Shown in pieces: positions 29,043-37,907 of a stretch of DNA of 64,000 bases. The translations under genes and the position numbers were made by a program. The DNA comes from Nocardiopsis eucommiae (GTDB lineage: Bacteria; Actinomycetota; Actinomycetes; Streptosporangiales; Streptosporangiaceae). Numbering within the stretch: the stretch's first letter is position 1; every line of letters begins with the position of its first letter. Where the stretch lies: contig CP074402.1 of assembly GCA_018388625.1 (NCBI GenBank), positions 744,001 to 808,000 on the forward strand, given 5' to 3'. The notes beneath the pieces are model-generated. The model ran no database searches and was not told the origin of the DNA. It saw only the letters and a list, made by a program, of their open reading frames with translations.

Positions 29043-29552
29043 TCACCCCTGCGGGCCGGACGGGCTCCTGTCGAGGGGTGCGAGAAGGCTTCTCAGTAAC
29101 GATGCCAGCTGTTCGCGCTCGGCGGCGGGCATCGGGGCCAGAAGGGTCTCCTCGTAGCTGAGGAGTGAGGCCAGTGCGGCGTCGATCCGCTCGGCGCCCC
29201 TCGCGGTGAGCCGGACCAGCACGCCGCGTTTGTCGGCGGGGTCGGGGCGGCGGCGCACGAGATCGGCGGCGGCCAGCCGGTCCACGCGGTTGGTCATGGT
29301 CCCGGAGGTGACCAGGGTGGCGCGCAGCAGGCGCCCGGGGCTGAGCTCGTAGGGCGGGCCGGAGCGGCGGAGCTCGGCCAGGACGTCGAACTCCCAGGGC
29401 TCCAGCGCGTGCTCGGTGAAGACGGTGCGTCGGGCACGGTCGAGGTGGCGGGCGAGCCGGGACACCCGGCTGAACACCTCCAGGGGCGTCACGTCCACGT
29501 CCGGCCGCTCGGAGCGCCACGCCTCGATCAGCCCATCCACCTCATCGCGCAT
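29043..29552 (-). CDS. MarR-family transcriptional regulator
   Basis: A winged-helix regulator of about 169 residues. The DNA-binding region is FDVLAELRRSGPPYELSPGRLLRATLVTSGTMTNRVDRL followed by the wing PDPADKRGVLVRLT. ATG at 29552 is chosen because two earlier candidate ATGs (29564, 29576) lie within or next to a perfect operator-like palindrome. MarR proteins typically repress their own promoter and release DNA on binding phenolic or oxidised ligands. A downstream target gene is not obvious; the next gene in the same direction is the SGNH lipoprotein, about 28 bases away, and may be co-transcribed. Confidence 0.88.
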   Translation of the reverse strand: MRDEVDGLIEAWRSERPDVDVTPLEVFSRVSRLARHLDRARRTVFTEHALEPWEFDVLAELRRSGPPYELSPGRLLRATLVTSGTMTNRVDRLAAADLVRRRPDPADKRGVLVRLTARGAERIDAALASLLSYEETLLAPMPAAEREQLASLLRSLLAPLDRSPSGPQG

Positions 29553-29567
29553 GGCACCCAGCATATC

Positions 29568-29581
29568 TCTTGACATCAAGA
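29568..29581. promoter_or_regulatory. MarR operator TCTTGA-CA-TCAAGA
   Basis: A perfect 6-bp inverted repeat with a 2-base spacer, the TTGA/TCAA type known for many MarR regulators. It lies 15 bases upstream of the marR start, suggesting autoregulation. Confidence 0.65.
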
Positions 29582-29583
29582 TA

Positions 29584-29613
29584 GTGGGGCGGGTATACGA
29601 ATACCCGCCCCAC
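29584..29613 (-). terminator. terminator of the desaturase-tetR unit
   Basis: A perfect 13-bp stem, GTGGGGCGGGTAT and complement, with loop ACGA. It lies 27 bases past the tetR stop and just upstream of the marR operator. Confidence 0.75.
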
Positions 29614-29640
29614 TGCTGCCACCCGTGTCCGGGGCTCGGC

Positions 29641-30291
29641 TCAACGCTTGCGGCGCGTGTCCAGCCTCGGCTTGGACTCCAGCGCGGAGAGCCCGTTCCA
29701 GGCCAGGTTGACCAGGTGCGCCGCCACCACCTCACGCTTGGGCTTGCGCACCTCCAGCCACCACTGTCCGGTCAGCGCCCACATGCCCACCAGGGCCTGC
29801 GCGTACATCGGGGCGAGCGCCGGGTCGTAGCCGCGTTCGGAGAACTCGTCCGCCATGATGTGCTCCACCTGGCTGGCGATGTCGTTGATCAGGCCAGCGA
29901 AACTGCCGGTCCCGGAGGCCACGTGCGAGTCGCGGGTGAGCACCCGGAACCCGACGCTGTCCTCCTCGACGTAGCGCAGCAGGGCCAGGGCCGCCTTCTC
30001 GATCTTGCTGCGGGCGTGGTCCGCGGTGAGGGCCTCGCCCATCATGCCCAGGAGCGTGCGCATCTCCCGGTCCACGACGACGGCGTAGATGCCCTCCTTG
30101 CCGCCGAAGTGCTCGTAGACCACGGGCTTGGACACCCCGGCCCGCGCGGCGATCTCCTCAACGGAGGTCGCGTCGAACCCGCGTTCGGCGAACAGCTCCC
30201 GGCCGATCTCCAACAGCTGTTGCCGACGCTCCTTGCCCGTCATGCGCTTGCGGCGCACGCGGGTCCTCTGCTCGCTGTCGGCTGCTCCCAT
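29641..30291 (-). CDS. TetR-family transcriptional regulator
   Basis: A 216-residue regulator. The N-terminal helix-turn-helix spans about residues 20-66 (RRQQLLEIGRELFAERGF, SVEEIAARAGVSKPVVYEHFGGKEGIY); the C-terminal ligand domain is all-helical and ends in a basic RRKR. The gene starts 14 bases after the stop of the acyl-CoA desaturase and ends before a strong terminator, so the two form an operon. By analogy with desaturase-linked TetR proteins it may sense acyl-CoA and repress the operon through a palindrome upstream of the desaturase; this is inference. Confidence 0.9.
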   Translation of the reverse strand: MGAADSEQRTRVRRKRMTGKERRQQLLEIGRELFAERGFDATSVEEIAARAGVSKPVVYEHFGGKEGIYAVVVDREMRTLLGMMGEALTADHARSKIEKAALALLRYVEEDSVGFRVLTRDSHVASGTGSFAGLINDIASQVEHIMADEFSERGYDPALAPMYAQALVGMWALTGQWWLEVRKPKREVVAAHLVNLAWNGLSALESKPRLDTRRKR

Positions 30292-30305
30292 GATGGTTAC
30301 TGATC

Positions 30306-31300
30306 CTAGACCTTGACCCGCTTGGCAGCGAGCCGTTCGTTGTTGGGCCAGCGCACCTTGGTGGCCCAGCCGAACTTCTCGAAGACCCAGATGACCCGGG
30401 CGGAGATGTCGATCTGGCCCTTGAGCACACCGTGGCGGGCGCAGGTGGGGTCGGCGTGGTGCAGGTTGTGCCAGGACTCACCGAAGGACGGGATGGCCAG
30501 CCACCACACGTTGCGGGAGCGGTCGCGGACCTCGAAGTTCTCCTCGCCGATGGTGTGGCAGATCGAGTTGATCGACCAGGTCACGTGGTGCAGCAGCGCG
30601 ACGCGGACCAGGCTCGCCCAGAAGAACGCGGTGACCGCGCCCCAGACGGACATGGTGACCAGGCCGCCGATGACGGCGGGGGCGAAGAGCGAGAAGAGCA
30701 CGATCGGCAGGAACAGCTTGTCGACGAGGACGACGTCCTTGTCCTTGAGCAGGTCCGGGGTGAAGCGGCGGGGGAGGTCTTCTTCTCGTCCAGGTACATC
30801 CACGCCATGTGGGCGTAGTACATGCCCTTGGCCACGGACTTCCAGTCGTCCCCGAAGCGCCACGGCGAGTGCGGGTCGCCCTCGGCGTCCGCGTACTTGT
30901 GGTGGCGGCGGTGGTCGGCCACCCACTTGATGACGCTGCCCTCGATGGCCATGGAGCCCGCGATCGCCAGCGCGATCCGCAGCGGGCGGTTGGCCTTGAA
31001 GGAACCGTGGGTGAAGTGGCGGTGGAAGCCGACGGTGATGCCCAGGCCGCTGATCACGTAGAAGACCGTGGCGATGGCGATGTCGAGCAGCGACAGGCCC
31101 CAGCCCCAGAAGAAGGGCACCGCGGCGAGCAGCGCGATCAGGGGCACGAACACGAACGCGAAGACGGTGTAGCGCTCGGCCTTGCCACGCAGCTCGGGCT
31201 CGTACTCGGGGATCGCCTCGCGCTTGGGAGCGGCGGTGGCGGTGGCGGTGCCGGTGGGCTTCTCGGCGCCTTCGGTCGGCACCTCTGGGGCAGCGGTCAT
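30306..31300 (-). CDS. acyl-CoA/stearoyl-CoA desaturase (one frameshift)
   Basis: A membrane di-iron desaturase introducing a double bond into fatty acyl chains. Histidine boxes GFHRHFTHGSF, WVADHRRHHKYAD and SWHNLHHADP are present, with four hydrophobic segments. ATG at 31300. The frame breaks at the 5-base G run 30770-30774 (C run on the coding strand); one added base rejoins EKKTSPRRFTPDLLKD and gives about 331 residues. The tetR gene follows 14 bases later. The promoter region contains a palindrome near 31404-31423. Confidence 0.9.
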
Positions 31301-31403
31301 GGGTCTTGCACACCTCGTCACGGAGAACGTCGTCACCGGTCGGGACGGCGTCACGGGTACGAGGCACCCGCCGAGACGGCCCAACCTATTCCTACGTAAC
31401 CGT

Positions 31404-31423
31404 AACCTACGACCCCGTAGGTT
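31404..31423. promoter_or_regulatory. candidate operator AACCTACG-N4-CGTAGGTT
   Basis: A perfect 8-bp inverted repeat, about 105 bases upstream of the desaturase ATG and inside an A/T-richer patch that also has CCTACG at 31391-31396. It is the best candidate site for the TetR protein of the same operon. It also abuts the -35 of the tRNA-Gln promoter. Confidence 0.45.
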
Positions 31424-31452
31424 TGGCAAGCCCCGGGTGGAGGCGCTATGTT
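31423..31452 (+). promoter_or_regulatory. promoter of tRNA-Gln
   Basis: TTGGCA (31423-31428), an 18-base spacer, then TATGTT (31447-31452), ending 33 bases before the tRNA 5' end. Confidence 0.45.
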
Positions 31453-31485
31453 GGTGTCGAGCGTCCGGGCGAGCGTCCGGAACGT

Positions 31486-31557
31486 TCCCGGATGATGTAA
31501 TCGGCAGCATCTGGGGTTTTGGTCCCCATCGTCCAGGTTCGAGCCCTGGTCCGGGAG
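31486..31557 (+). tRNA. tRNA-Gln (anticodon TTG)
   Basis: A 72-base cloverleaf. The acceptor TCCCGGA pairs with TCCGGGA, and the discriminator base is G. The anticodon stem TGGGG/CCCCA encloses the loop TTTTGGT with TTG in the anticodon position. The T arm is CCAGG-TTCGAGC-CCTGG. CCA is not encoded (CAA follows). It lies in the gap between the desaturase and glmU. Confidence 0.9.
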
Positions 31558-31714
31558 CAACCCCGCCGTCGCGCGACCGCCCCCTCCGAGGGGCGGGACG
31601 CACCCCGTGCGGGACACGGGAGAGGGACGGCGGCACAACTCACACCGGCGTCCGGCTGGCCCGCCCCTGCGGGAGTCCGCCGGGCGCCGCGCGCGGCGCC
31701 CCCTCACGCGCCTG

Positions 31715-31735
31715 ATGTGTGCCGGTGTCACACAT
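31715..31735. promoter_or_regulatory. inverted repeat ATGTGTG-N7-CACACAT upstream of glmU
   Basis: Perfect 7-bp arms about 115 bases before the glmU start, in the only A/T-rich part of the tRNA-glmU gap. Could be an operator or a small hairpin; no factor is recognised. Confidence 0.25.
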
Positions 31736-31851
31736 GTATCCTTCCCATGTCGGCCGCTGGTCATCCGACGGCCGCCCGCGCGGCATGCGGGTCGCGCCGC
31801 CGAAGGGTGAGCCGACGTTCATATGCCAGCTATCACGAGGGGTCTCCTCCA

Positions 31852-33318
31852 GTGAGCGTGAACCGTCCGGCTGCCGTGATCATCCTCGCGGCGGGTGAGG
31901 GCACCCGAATGAAGTCGAAGCTTCCCAAGGTCCTTCACGAACTCAACGGCCGCAGCATGCTCGGCCACGTGCTCCACGCGTCCAGAGAACTCGAACCCGG
32001 CAACACCGTGGTGGTCGTGGGCCACGCCCGGGACCAGGTGCGAGCCCACCTGGCCGAGGTCGCCCCCGAAGCCGTCACGGCGGTGCAGGAGGAACAGAAC
32101 GGCACCGGGCACGCCGTGCGCATGGCGGTCGAGGACCTCGCCGCCCAGAGCGTCGATCTCTCCGGAACCGTCGTCCTGACCTGCGGGGACACGCCCCTGC
32201 TGCGCGGCGAGACACTCGCGTCGCTGGTCGGGGCACATGAGAAGGAGGGCAACGCGGTCACCGTGCTGTCCGCCCGCGTCCCCGACCCCCACGGCTACGG
32301 ACGCATCGTGCGTGACGCCGACGGCTCCTTCACGGAGATCGTCGAACACGCCGACGCCACGCCCGAGCAGCACCTCGTGGACGAGATCAACTCCGGGATG
32401 TACGCCTTCGACGGCGCCCTCCTGAGCAAGGTCGTCCAGCGCCTGTCCACGGACAACGCCAAGGGCGAGGAGTACATCACCGACGCGGTCGGCCTGCTCC
32501 GCGCCGACGGCCACCGGGTGGACGCCTGGAGCGCCGAGGACTGGAACGAGGTCCAGGGCGTCAACAACCGCGTGCAGCTCTCCGAGGCGCGCCGCGTCCT
32601 GAACGACCGCCTCCTGACCGGGCACATGCTCTCCGGCGTGACCATCGTGGACCCCGCGACGACCTGGGTGGACGCCGGGGTCAGCATCGGCGCGGACACC
32701 GTGGTCCACCCGAACAGCCGCCTCTACGGCACCACGAGCATCGGTGAGGACGCCGAGGTCGGCCCCGGCGCCGACCTGCGCGACACCCTCGTCGGTGACG
32801 GCGCGAAGGTCCGCGAGACCACCGCGGACGGGGCGGAGATCGGCCCCTGGGCCACCGTCGGCCCCTACACCTACCTGCGGCCGGGCACCCGCCTGGCCGA
32901 GCGGACCAAGGCCGGAGCCTTCGTCGAGGTCAAGAACTCGAACGTCGGCACCGGCTCGAAGATCCCGCACCTGACCTACGTCGGGGACGCGGACATCGGC
33001 GTGGGCAGCAACATCGGCTGCTCCTCGGTGTTCGTCAACTACGACGGGGTCACCAAGTCCCGGAGCACCATCGGCGACCACGTCCGCATCGGCAGCGACA
33101 ACACCATCGTCGCTCCCGTGACCGTGGGCGACGGAGCCTATTCCGGGGCCGGGACCGTGGTCCGCGACGATGTCCCGCCCGGTGCCCTGGCGATCTCCGA
33201 AGGACACCGGCAGCGTAACGTCGAGGGCTGGACGCGGCGCAAGCGTCCGGGAACTCCGCCCGCCGAGGCGGCGGAGCAGGCGGAACGGCACAGAGCCGAC
33301 GCCGCTAACAAGCAGTGA
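31852..33318 (+). CDS. glmU: bifunctional GlcNAc-1-P uridyltransferase / GlcN-1-P acetyltransferase
   Basis: Makes UDP-GlcNAc for peptidoglycan and surface glycans. The N-terminal nucleotidyltransferase has VIILAAGEGTRMKSKLPKVLHEL and TCGDTPLL. The C-terminal half is a left-handed beta-helix of hexapeptide repeats with the acetyltransferase histidine/lysine region YTYLRPGT...KAGAFVEVKNS and NYDGVTK. 488 residues with a charged C-terminal tail (QAERHRADAANKQ) typical of actinobacteria. GTG at 31852. Its stop overlaps the upstream alternative start of prs, so the two are co-transcribed. Confidence 0.97.
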   Translation: MSVNRPAAVIILAAGEGTRMKSKLPKVLHELNGRSMLGHVLHASRELEPGNTVVVVGHARDQVRAHLAEVAPEAVTAVQEEQNGTGHAVRMAVEDLAAQSVDLSGTVVLTCGDTPLLRGETLASLVGAHEKEGNAVTVLSARVPDPHGYGRIVRDADGSFTEIVEHADATPEQHLVDEINSGMYAFDGALLSKVVQRLSTDNAKGEEYITDAVGLLRADGHRVDAWSAEDWNEVQGVNNRVQLSEARRVLNDRLLTGHMLSGVTIVDPATTWVDAGVSIGADTVVHPNSRLYGTTSIGEDAEVGPGADLRDTLVGDGAKVRETTADGAEIGPWATVGPYTYLRPGTRLAERTKAGAFVEVKNSNVGTGSKIPHLTYVGDADIGVGSNIGCSSVFVNYDGVTKSRSTIGDHVRIGSDNTIVAPVTVGDGAYSGAGTVVRDDVPPGALAISEGHRQRNVEGWTRRKRPGTPPAEAAEQAERHRADAANKQ

Positions 33319-33335
33319 CTGTGGGGGAGAAACAC

Positions 33336-34304
33336 GTGACCGGCATGAAGGCCACCGGCCAGAAACAACTGATGCTGTTCTCGGGGCGTACGCACCCGGC
33401 CCTGGCCGAGGAGGTGGCGAAGGAACTGGGGATCGAGGTGGTCCCCACCCGGTTCGACACCTTCGCCAACGGCGAGATCTTCATGCGGTACCTGGAGTCG
33501 GTGCGCGGCAGCGACGCGTTCGTCATCCAGAGCCACGCCGACCCGGTCAACGAGTCGATCATGGAGCAGCTGATCATGGTGGACGCGCTCAAGCGCGCCT
33601 CCGCCAAGCGGATCACCGTGGTCACCCCGATCCTGGGCTACGCCCGCCAGGACAAGAAGCACCGGGGCCGCGAGCCCATCTCCTCGCGCCTGGTCACCGA
33701 CCTCTTCCGGACCGCGGGGGCGGACCGGATGATGGCGGTGGACCTGCACACCGACCAGATCCAGGGCTTCTTCGACGGCCCGGTCGACCACCTCTTCGCG
33801 CTGCCGATCCTGGCCGACCACATCGCCAGCCAGGTCGACCACGCCGAGATCACCGTGGTCTCCCCGGACGCCGGGCGCGTGCGCACCGCCGACCGCTGGG
33901 CGGACCGTCTGGGTGCCCCTCTGGCCATCATCCACAAGCGCCGTGACCCCGACGTCGCCAACCAGGTGAAGGTCCACGAGGTCGTCGGTGAGGTCAAGGA
34001 CCGCGTGTGCGTCCTGGTCGACGACATGATCGACACCGGCGGCACCATCGTGAAGGCCTCCGAGGCCCTCTTCGAGCAGGGCGCCAAGAAGGTCCTGGTC
34101 GCCGCCACGCACGGTGTGCTGTCCGGTCCGGCCGCCGACCGCCTCCAGAACTCGCGCATCTCCGAGGTGGTCATCACCAACACGCTCCCCGTCCCCGAGG
34201 AGCGCGCCTTCGAGAAGCTCACGCAGCTCTCGATCGCCCCGCTGGTCGCCCGCGCGATCAACGAGGTCTTCACCGACGGTTCGGTCACGAGCCTGTTCGA
34301 CTAG
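33336..34304 (+). CDS. prs: ribose-phosphate pyrophosphokinase
   Basis: Forms PRPP from ribose 5-phosphate and ATP for nucleotides, His and Trp. It shows LMLFSGRTHPALAEEVA at the N-terminus, PILGYARQDKKHRGREPIS (ATP-binding flexible loop), DLHTDQIQGFFD, and the PRPP signature VCVLVDDMIDTGGTI. GTG at 33336 is preferred: GGGGGAGA lies seven bases upstream and the start MTGMKATGQKQLM matches actinobacterial homologues. A GTG at 33315 that overlaps the glmU stop is the alternative. A strong 11-bp hairpin ends the transcript. Confidence 0.95.
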   Translation: MTGMKATGQKQLMLFSGRTHPALAEEVAKELGIEVVPTRFDTFANGEIFMRYLESVRGSDAFVIQSHADPVNESIMEQLIMVDALKRASAKRITVVTPILGYARQDKKHRGREPISSRLVTDLFRTAGADRMMAVDLHTDQIQGFFDGPVDHLFALPILADHIASQVDHAEITVVSPDAGRVRTADRWADRLGAPLAIIHKRRDPDVANQVKVHEVVGEVKDRVCVLVDDMIDTGGTIVKASEALFEQGAKKVLVAATHGVLSGPAADRLQNSRISEVVITNTLPVPEERAFEKLTQLSIAPLVARAINEVFTDGSVTSLFD

Positions 34305-34315
34305 TCGCTGTCGCC

Positions 34316-34340
34316 GGCACCCGCGCACGGCGCGGGTGCC
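34316..34340 (+). terminator. intrinsic terminator after prs
   Basis: A perfect 11-bp stem (GGCACCCGCGC and complement) with loop ACG, 12 bases after the prs stop. Confidence 0.7.
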
Positions 34341-34660
34341 CCGGCCGGGGCCGGAGCCGGTCCCGGGGCGGGCCATGTACGGAGTCGTCACCAGAGACAG
34401 TAGACTTGGCCGAGTGTCCCCGTGTCCGGGTGGTTTCCTTTCGTGTCTCCGCCTGGAAACAACGCGGGCAGGGGTGCGCGACGAGCGTTCCCGGGCCGGA
34501 CGGGTCCGGTGACGGCTCGCCGGGCACGCCTGGAACCAGGGCGGTCGAGTCCTCAGCGAGCTGGGTGACCCCGTCGCAATTCTTCGCCGAGGGCGAGAAT
34601 CGTTCGTACTACTGGAGTCGTGTTCCCCGTACTGCGGGGTTGAACCCGAGGAGTTTTGTC
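34341..34660. other. prs-rplY intergenic region / rplY leader
   Basis: About 320 bases with no convincing gene. GACAGTAGACTTGG near 34395-34408 contains TAGACT, an actinobacterial -10-like hexamer. The remaining 250 bases would form a long 5' leader for rplY; short frames in it have no family resemblance. It may hold an expression control element, but I see no known riboswitch class. Confidence 0.35.
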
Positions 34661-35260
34661 GTGTCCGAGGTACGTATCGCTGCCGAGCCCCGCACGGAAT
34701 TCGGCAAGGGCGCCTCCCGTCGCGCCCGCCGCGCGGGTAAGGTGCCGGCCGTCCTCTACGGCCACGGCACCGAGCCCCGCCACCTGAACCTGCCGGGCCA
34801 CGAGCTCATGCTCGCCCTGAAGACCCCGAACGTCCTGATTCGCCTCGACGGCCTGGACAAGGACAACCTTGCCCTCCCCAAGAGCGTGCAGCGCGACGCC
34901 ATCAAGGGCTTCCTGGAGCACGTCGACCTGCTCGTCGTCTCCAAGGGTGAGAAGGTCGAGGTCGAGATCAGCGTCTCCCTCACCGGTGAGGTCAAGGCTC
35001 CCGGCGTGCTCAACCAGGAGCTCGTCACCGTGACCGTGGAGGCCGAGGCCACCCGCATCCCCGAGGGTGTCGAGTTCGACATCAACGGCCTGGAGGTCGG
35101 CGCCACCCCGACCGCCGGCGACCTGAAGCTGCCCGCGGGCGTTTCCCTGGTCACCGACCCCGAGTCGATCCTGCTCACCGTCTCCGCGCCGCGCGTGGAG
35201 GAGGAGCCGGAGACCAGCACCGAGGCCGCCGGGGCCGCTGAGGAGGCCGCCGCCGAGTAG
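34661..35260 (+). CDS. rplY: 50S ribosomal protein L25/general stress protein Ctc
   Basis: A 199-residue CTC-type L25, which binds 5S rRNA. The N-terminal L25 domain is VRIAAEPRTEFGKGASRRARRAGKVPAVLYGHG; the C-terminal TL5-like beta domain has VSLTGEVKAPGVLNQELVTV. An acidic Ala/Glu tail ends the protein. GTG at 34661 follows CGAGGAG. The order glmU-prs-rplY-pth is the usual one in actinomycetes. A 13-bp hairpin separates it from pth. Confidence 0.96.
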   Translation: MSEVRIAAEPRTEFGKGASRRARRAGKVPAVLYGHGTEPRHLNLPGHELMLALKTPNVLIRLDGLDKDNLALPKSVQRDAIKGFLEHVDLLVVSKGEKVEVEISVSLTGEVKAPGVLNQELVTVTVEAEATRIPEGVEFDINGLEVGATPTAGDLKLPAGVSLVTDPESILLTVSAPRVEEEPETSTEAAGAAEEAAAE

Positions 35261-35290
35261 GCGCGGTCCCCAGCCCCACACGGCTCTGAG

Positions 35291-35319
35291 CGCGCGGTCC
35301 CCGATCCGGGGGCCGCGCG
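35291..35319 (+). terminator. terminator/attenuator between rplY and pth
   Basis: A 13-bp stem with one T-G pair (CGCGCGGTCCCCG / CGGGGGCCGCGCG) and a 3-base loop, 31 bases after the rplY stop. Confidence 0.6.
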
Positions 35320-35419
35320 TTCGTCGTGCGGGGGCGTGCTCCGGGTGCCGATAGTGTCGGTCGGCATGTGGAGTCTGTTGAGCAGGTTGGGTATCCGGAA
35401 GAGCGGGGACGGCGAGGAC

Positions 35420-36001
35420 ATGGCCGAGGCGGAGCGCTGGCTGGTGGTCGGGTTGGGCAACCCGGGCCCCAAGTACGCGGGCAACCGGCACAACGCCGGT
35501 TTCATGGTCGTGGACGCCCTGGCCGCCGAGAAGGGCGAGCGCTGGAAGGTCCACAAGGCGCACGCCGAGGTCGTGGAGACCCGGATCGAGGGCGCCCCCG
35601 TGGTGCTGGCGAAGCCGCGCACCTTCATGAACGTCTCCGGCGGCCCGATCGCGGGGCTGGCGAAGTTCTACAAGGTCCCGATGGAGCGGATCATCGTCGT
35701 GCACGACGAGATGGACATCGACTACGGGGCGCTCAAGCTCAAGAAGGGCGGCGGGTCGGGCGGTCACAACGGGCTGAAGTCCACCACCGCCTCCCTGTCC
35801 GGCCCGGACTACCTGCGGGTCCGCTTCGGTGTGGGCCGCCCGCCCGGGCGTATGGACCCGGCCGCGTACGTGCTGCGGGACTTCTCCTCGACCGAGGCCC
35901 CCGAGCTGGACCTGAACGTGGAGCGCGCCGCCGACGCGGTGCGCACCATCCTCAAGGACGGTCTGGGCCGGGCGCAGAACATCTTCCACACCGCAGCCTG
36001 A
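35420..36001 (+). CDS. pth: peptidyl-tRNA hydrolase
   Basis: Releases peptides from prematurely dropped peptidyl-tRNA. It shows [24 protein letters not shown] with the active-site His, [44 protein letters not shown] and [10 protein letters not shown]. 193 residues from ATG at 35420 (GGCGAGG just upstream). An ATG at 35366 would add 18 residues ([13 protein letters not shown]...) without a clear ribosome-binding site and cannot be excluded. Housekeeping and full length; the last gene of the glmU-pth block. Confidence 0.95.
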   Translation: MAEAERWLVVGLGNPGPKYAGNRHNAGFMVVDALAAEKGERWKVHKAHAEVVETRIEGAPVVLAKPRTFMNVSGGPIAGLAKFYKVPMERIIVVHDEMDIDYGALKLKKGGGSGGHNGLKSTTASLSGPDYLRVRFGVGRPPGRMDPAAYVLRDFSSTEAPELDLNVERAADAVRTILKDGLGRAQNIFHTAA

Positions 36002-36027
36002 CCCGCACGCCCGACCCGCACGCCTGA

Positions 36028-36049
36028 CCGGCCCCGTACAGGGGGCCGG
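36028..36049 (+). terminator. terminator after pth
   Basis: An 8-bp perfect stem CCGGCCCC/GGGGCCGG with a 6-base loop, 26 bases after pth. Confidence 0.45.
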
Positions 36050-36380
36050 AGGCGAGGGCTCCGGCTCCCGGCCCCCGCCCGCTGGAGCCGGTCACGTTCT
36101 GCTTCGGATTTCGGTCAGGGCGGATCCCGGCCCCGCCGTGTCCCCTTCGAAAGGGCCCGGGCGGTCTCGGGACAGACACATTCTTGGTGGGATTGGGACT
36201 TCTTCCCCAACAGTCCGCGACCCACAGCGACTTTTCCACTACTTTTGGTTACTGTTCGGGTGGGCGGACGTCGTTTCGCGCCCGGAGAGAACCCATCCCT
36301 GCCCTTCGCTGAGGTAGCGCGCGCCCAGGGGTGGTCACCCATCGTGAGCATTCGCGGCCGTCAGTGGTCTTGGGGGAAAC
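36050..36380. other. intergenic region, probable promoter of the polysaccharide locus
   Basis: About 330 bases without a supported gene. Base composition drops toward the end (CTTTTCCACTACTTTTGG near 36231-36248, GTTACTGTTC after it), as expected for a promoter driving the sugar-transferase/cys genes. No clear operator is visible. Confidence 0.35.
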
Positions 36381-37904
36381 GTGGTCACAACCAGTGGGAT
36401 CGTCCAGGGACAGCCCTCGGCGCGGCGACGGGAGCATCAGGTTCGGCCGGGCACGCCGGTCCGGGGGATCCGGCGGATTCCGGTCAACACCGGACCCCGG
36501 GCCGAGGCCTGGCTCCGTCCCTACGTCCTCGGCCTGGTCGCGCTGGACCTCACCGCCGCCGTCGTGGCGACCCTGGCCGGGAGCGCGGTCCGGTTCAACG
36601 ACGCCCTTCTGGCCGGAACCACCACGCCCTACCTGCTGCTCTCCCTGGTCCTGCCGCCGGTGTGGGTCCTGTTCGTCCGGCTCGGCGGCGGATACGAACG
36701 CCGCTTCCTGGGGATCGGCACCGAGGAGTACCGCAGGGTCGCGGTGGCCGGAGCGTTCCTTGCCGCGACCGTGGCGGTCGGCGCCTACGCCGTCAAGTTC
36801 GACCTCGCGCGCGGCTACGTGCTCATCGCCCTGCCGCTGATCGTCCTGCTCTCCCTCAGCCTGCGCTACGCGCGCCGCAAGGCGCTGCACCGTCGGCGCC
36901 GCTCCGGGGCCTGTATGAGCGGGGTCGTGATCGTCGGCCACAGCGTCGGCGCCGGCGACCTCATCCGGCGGTTCCGCGACGAGATCTACCACGGCATGCG
37001 GGTGGTGGGCGTGTGCCTGCCCGCCCACGAATCGGACGTCACCGAGGTGGAGGGCTGTCCGGTCCTGGGGTCCTTCACCGACGCCGCCGACGCCGCCGCG
37101 CTGGTCGGTGCCGACTCGGTCGCGGTCCTGGCCTGCCCGGAGATGGACGGGGTGGAACTGCGCCGACTCGCCTGGGAGCTGGAGAAGACCGGCACCGACC
37201 TCACCGTGGCCTCGGCCCTCATGGAGGTGGCCGGACCCCGCACCACCATCCGTCCCGTGGCGGGCCTGCCCCTGCTGCACGTGGAGCACCCCGAGCTGGA
37301 GGGCACCCGCCGCGTGGTCAAGGGCGCCTTCGACCGCTGCGCCGCCGCGCTGGCGCTGGTCCTGCTCTCGCCCCTCTTCCTCGTCCTGAGCGTTCTGATC
37401 CGCTCGGAGGGCGGCGGACCCGCCTTCTTCCGGCAGACGCGCGTGGGCCGGGGTGGCGCCGAGTTCACCGTGTACAAGTTCCGTACGATGGTGGTCGGAG
37501 CGGACGCCCTCAAGGCGATCCTCCAAGCCCGGAACGAGCACGACGGTGTGCTCTTCAAGATGCGTAGGGACCCCAGGGTCACGTCCGTGGGGGCGTGGCT
37601 GCGCCGCTACTCGCTCGACGAGCTTCCCCAGCTCGTCAACGTGGTGCGCGGCGAGATGTCGCTCGTCGGTCCGAGGCCCCCGCTGCCGGAGGAGGTCGCC
37701 CAGTACGGGCACGACGTCCGCCGCCGGTTGGTGGTCAAACCGGGGATGACGGGCCTGTGGCAGGTCAGCGGCCGATCCGACCTCTCCTGGGAGGAATCGG
37801 TCCGTCTGGATCTGCGGTACGTGGAAAACTGGTCGCTGACATTGGACATCCAGATCCTGTGGAAGACGTGGTCAGCGGTGATCCGTGGGGCGGGAGCATA
37901 CTAG
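36381..37904 (+). CDS. polyprenyl-phosphate sugar-1-phosphate transferase (WbaP/WcaJ type)
   Basis: A 507-residue initiating enzyme of exopolysaccharide synthesis. It transfers a sugar 1-phosphate to undecaprenyl phosphate at the inner membrane face. The N-terminus has four or five membrane segments (about residues 45-170) and a CoA-binding-like domain (GVVIVGHSVGAGDLIRRF). Another membrane segment (ALALVLLSPLFLVLSVLI) leads to the catalytic domain with FFRQTRVGRGGAEFTVYKFRTM, LRRYSLDELPQLVNVVRGEMSLVGPRPPLP and GMTGLWQVSGRS. GTG start. It is followed after three bases by cysQ and opens the locus. Confidence 0.93.
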   Translation: MVTTSGIVQGQPSARRREHQVRPGTPVRGIRRIPVNTGPRAEAWLRPYVLGLVALDLTAAVVATLAGSAVRFNDALLAGTTTPYLLLSLVLPPVWVLFVRLGGGYERRFLGIGTEEYRRVAVAGAFLAATVAVGAYAVKFDLARGYVLIALPLIVLLSLSLRYARRKALHRRRRSGACMSGVVIVGHSVGAGDLIRRFRDEIYHGMRVVGVCLPAHESDVTEVEGCPVLGSFTDAADAAALVGADSVAVLACPEMDGVELRRLAWELEKTGTDLTVASALMEVAGPRTTIRPVAGLPLLHVEHPELEGTRRVVKGAFDRCAAALALVLLSPLFLVLSVLIRSEGGGPAFFRQTRVGRGGAEFTVYKFRTMVVGADALKAILQARNEHDGVLFKMRRDPRVTSVGAWLRRYSLDELPQLVNVVRGEMSLVGPRPPLPEEVAQYGHDVRRRLVVKPGMTGLWQVSGRSDLSWEESVRLDLRYVENWSLTLDIQILWKTWSAVIRGAGAY

Positions 37905-37907
37905 CCG

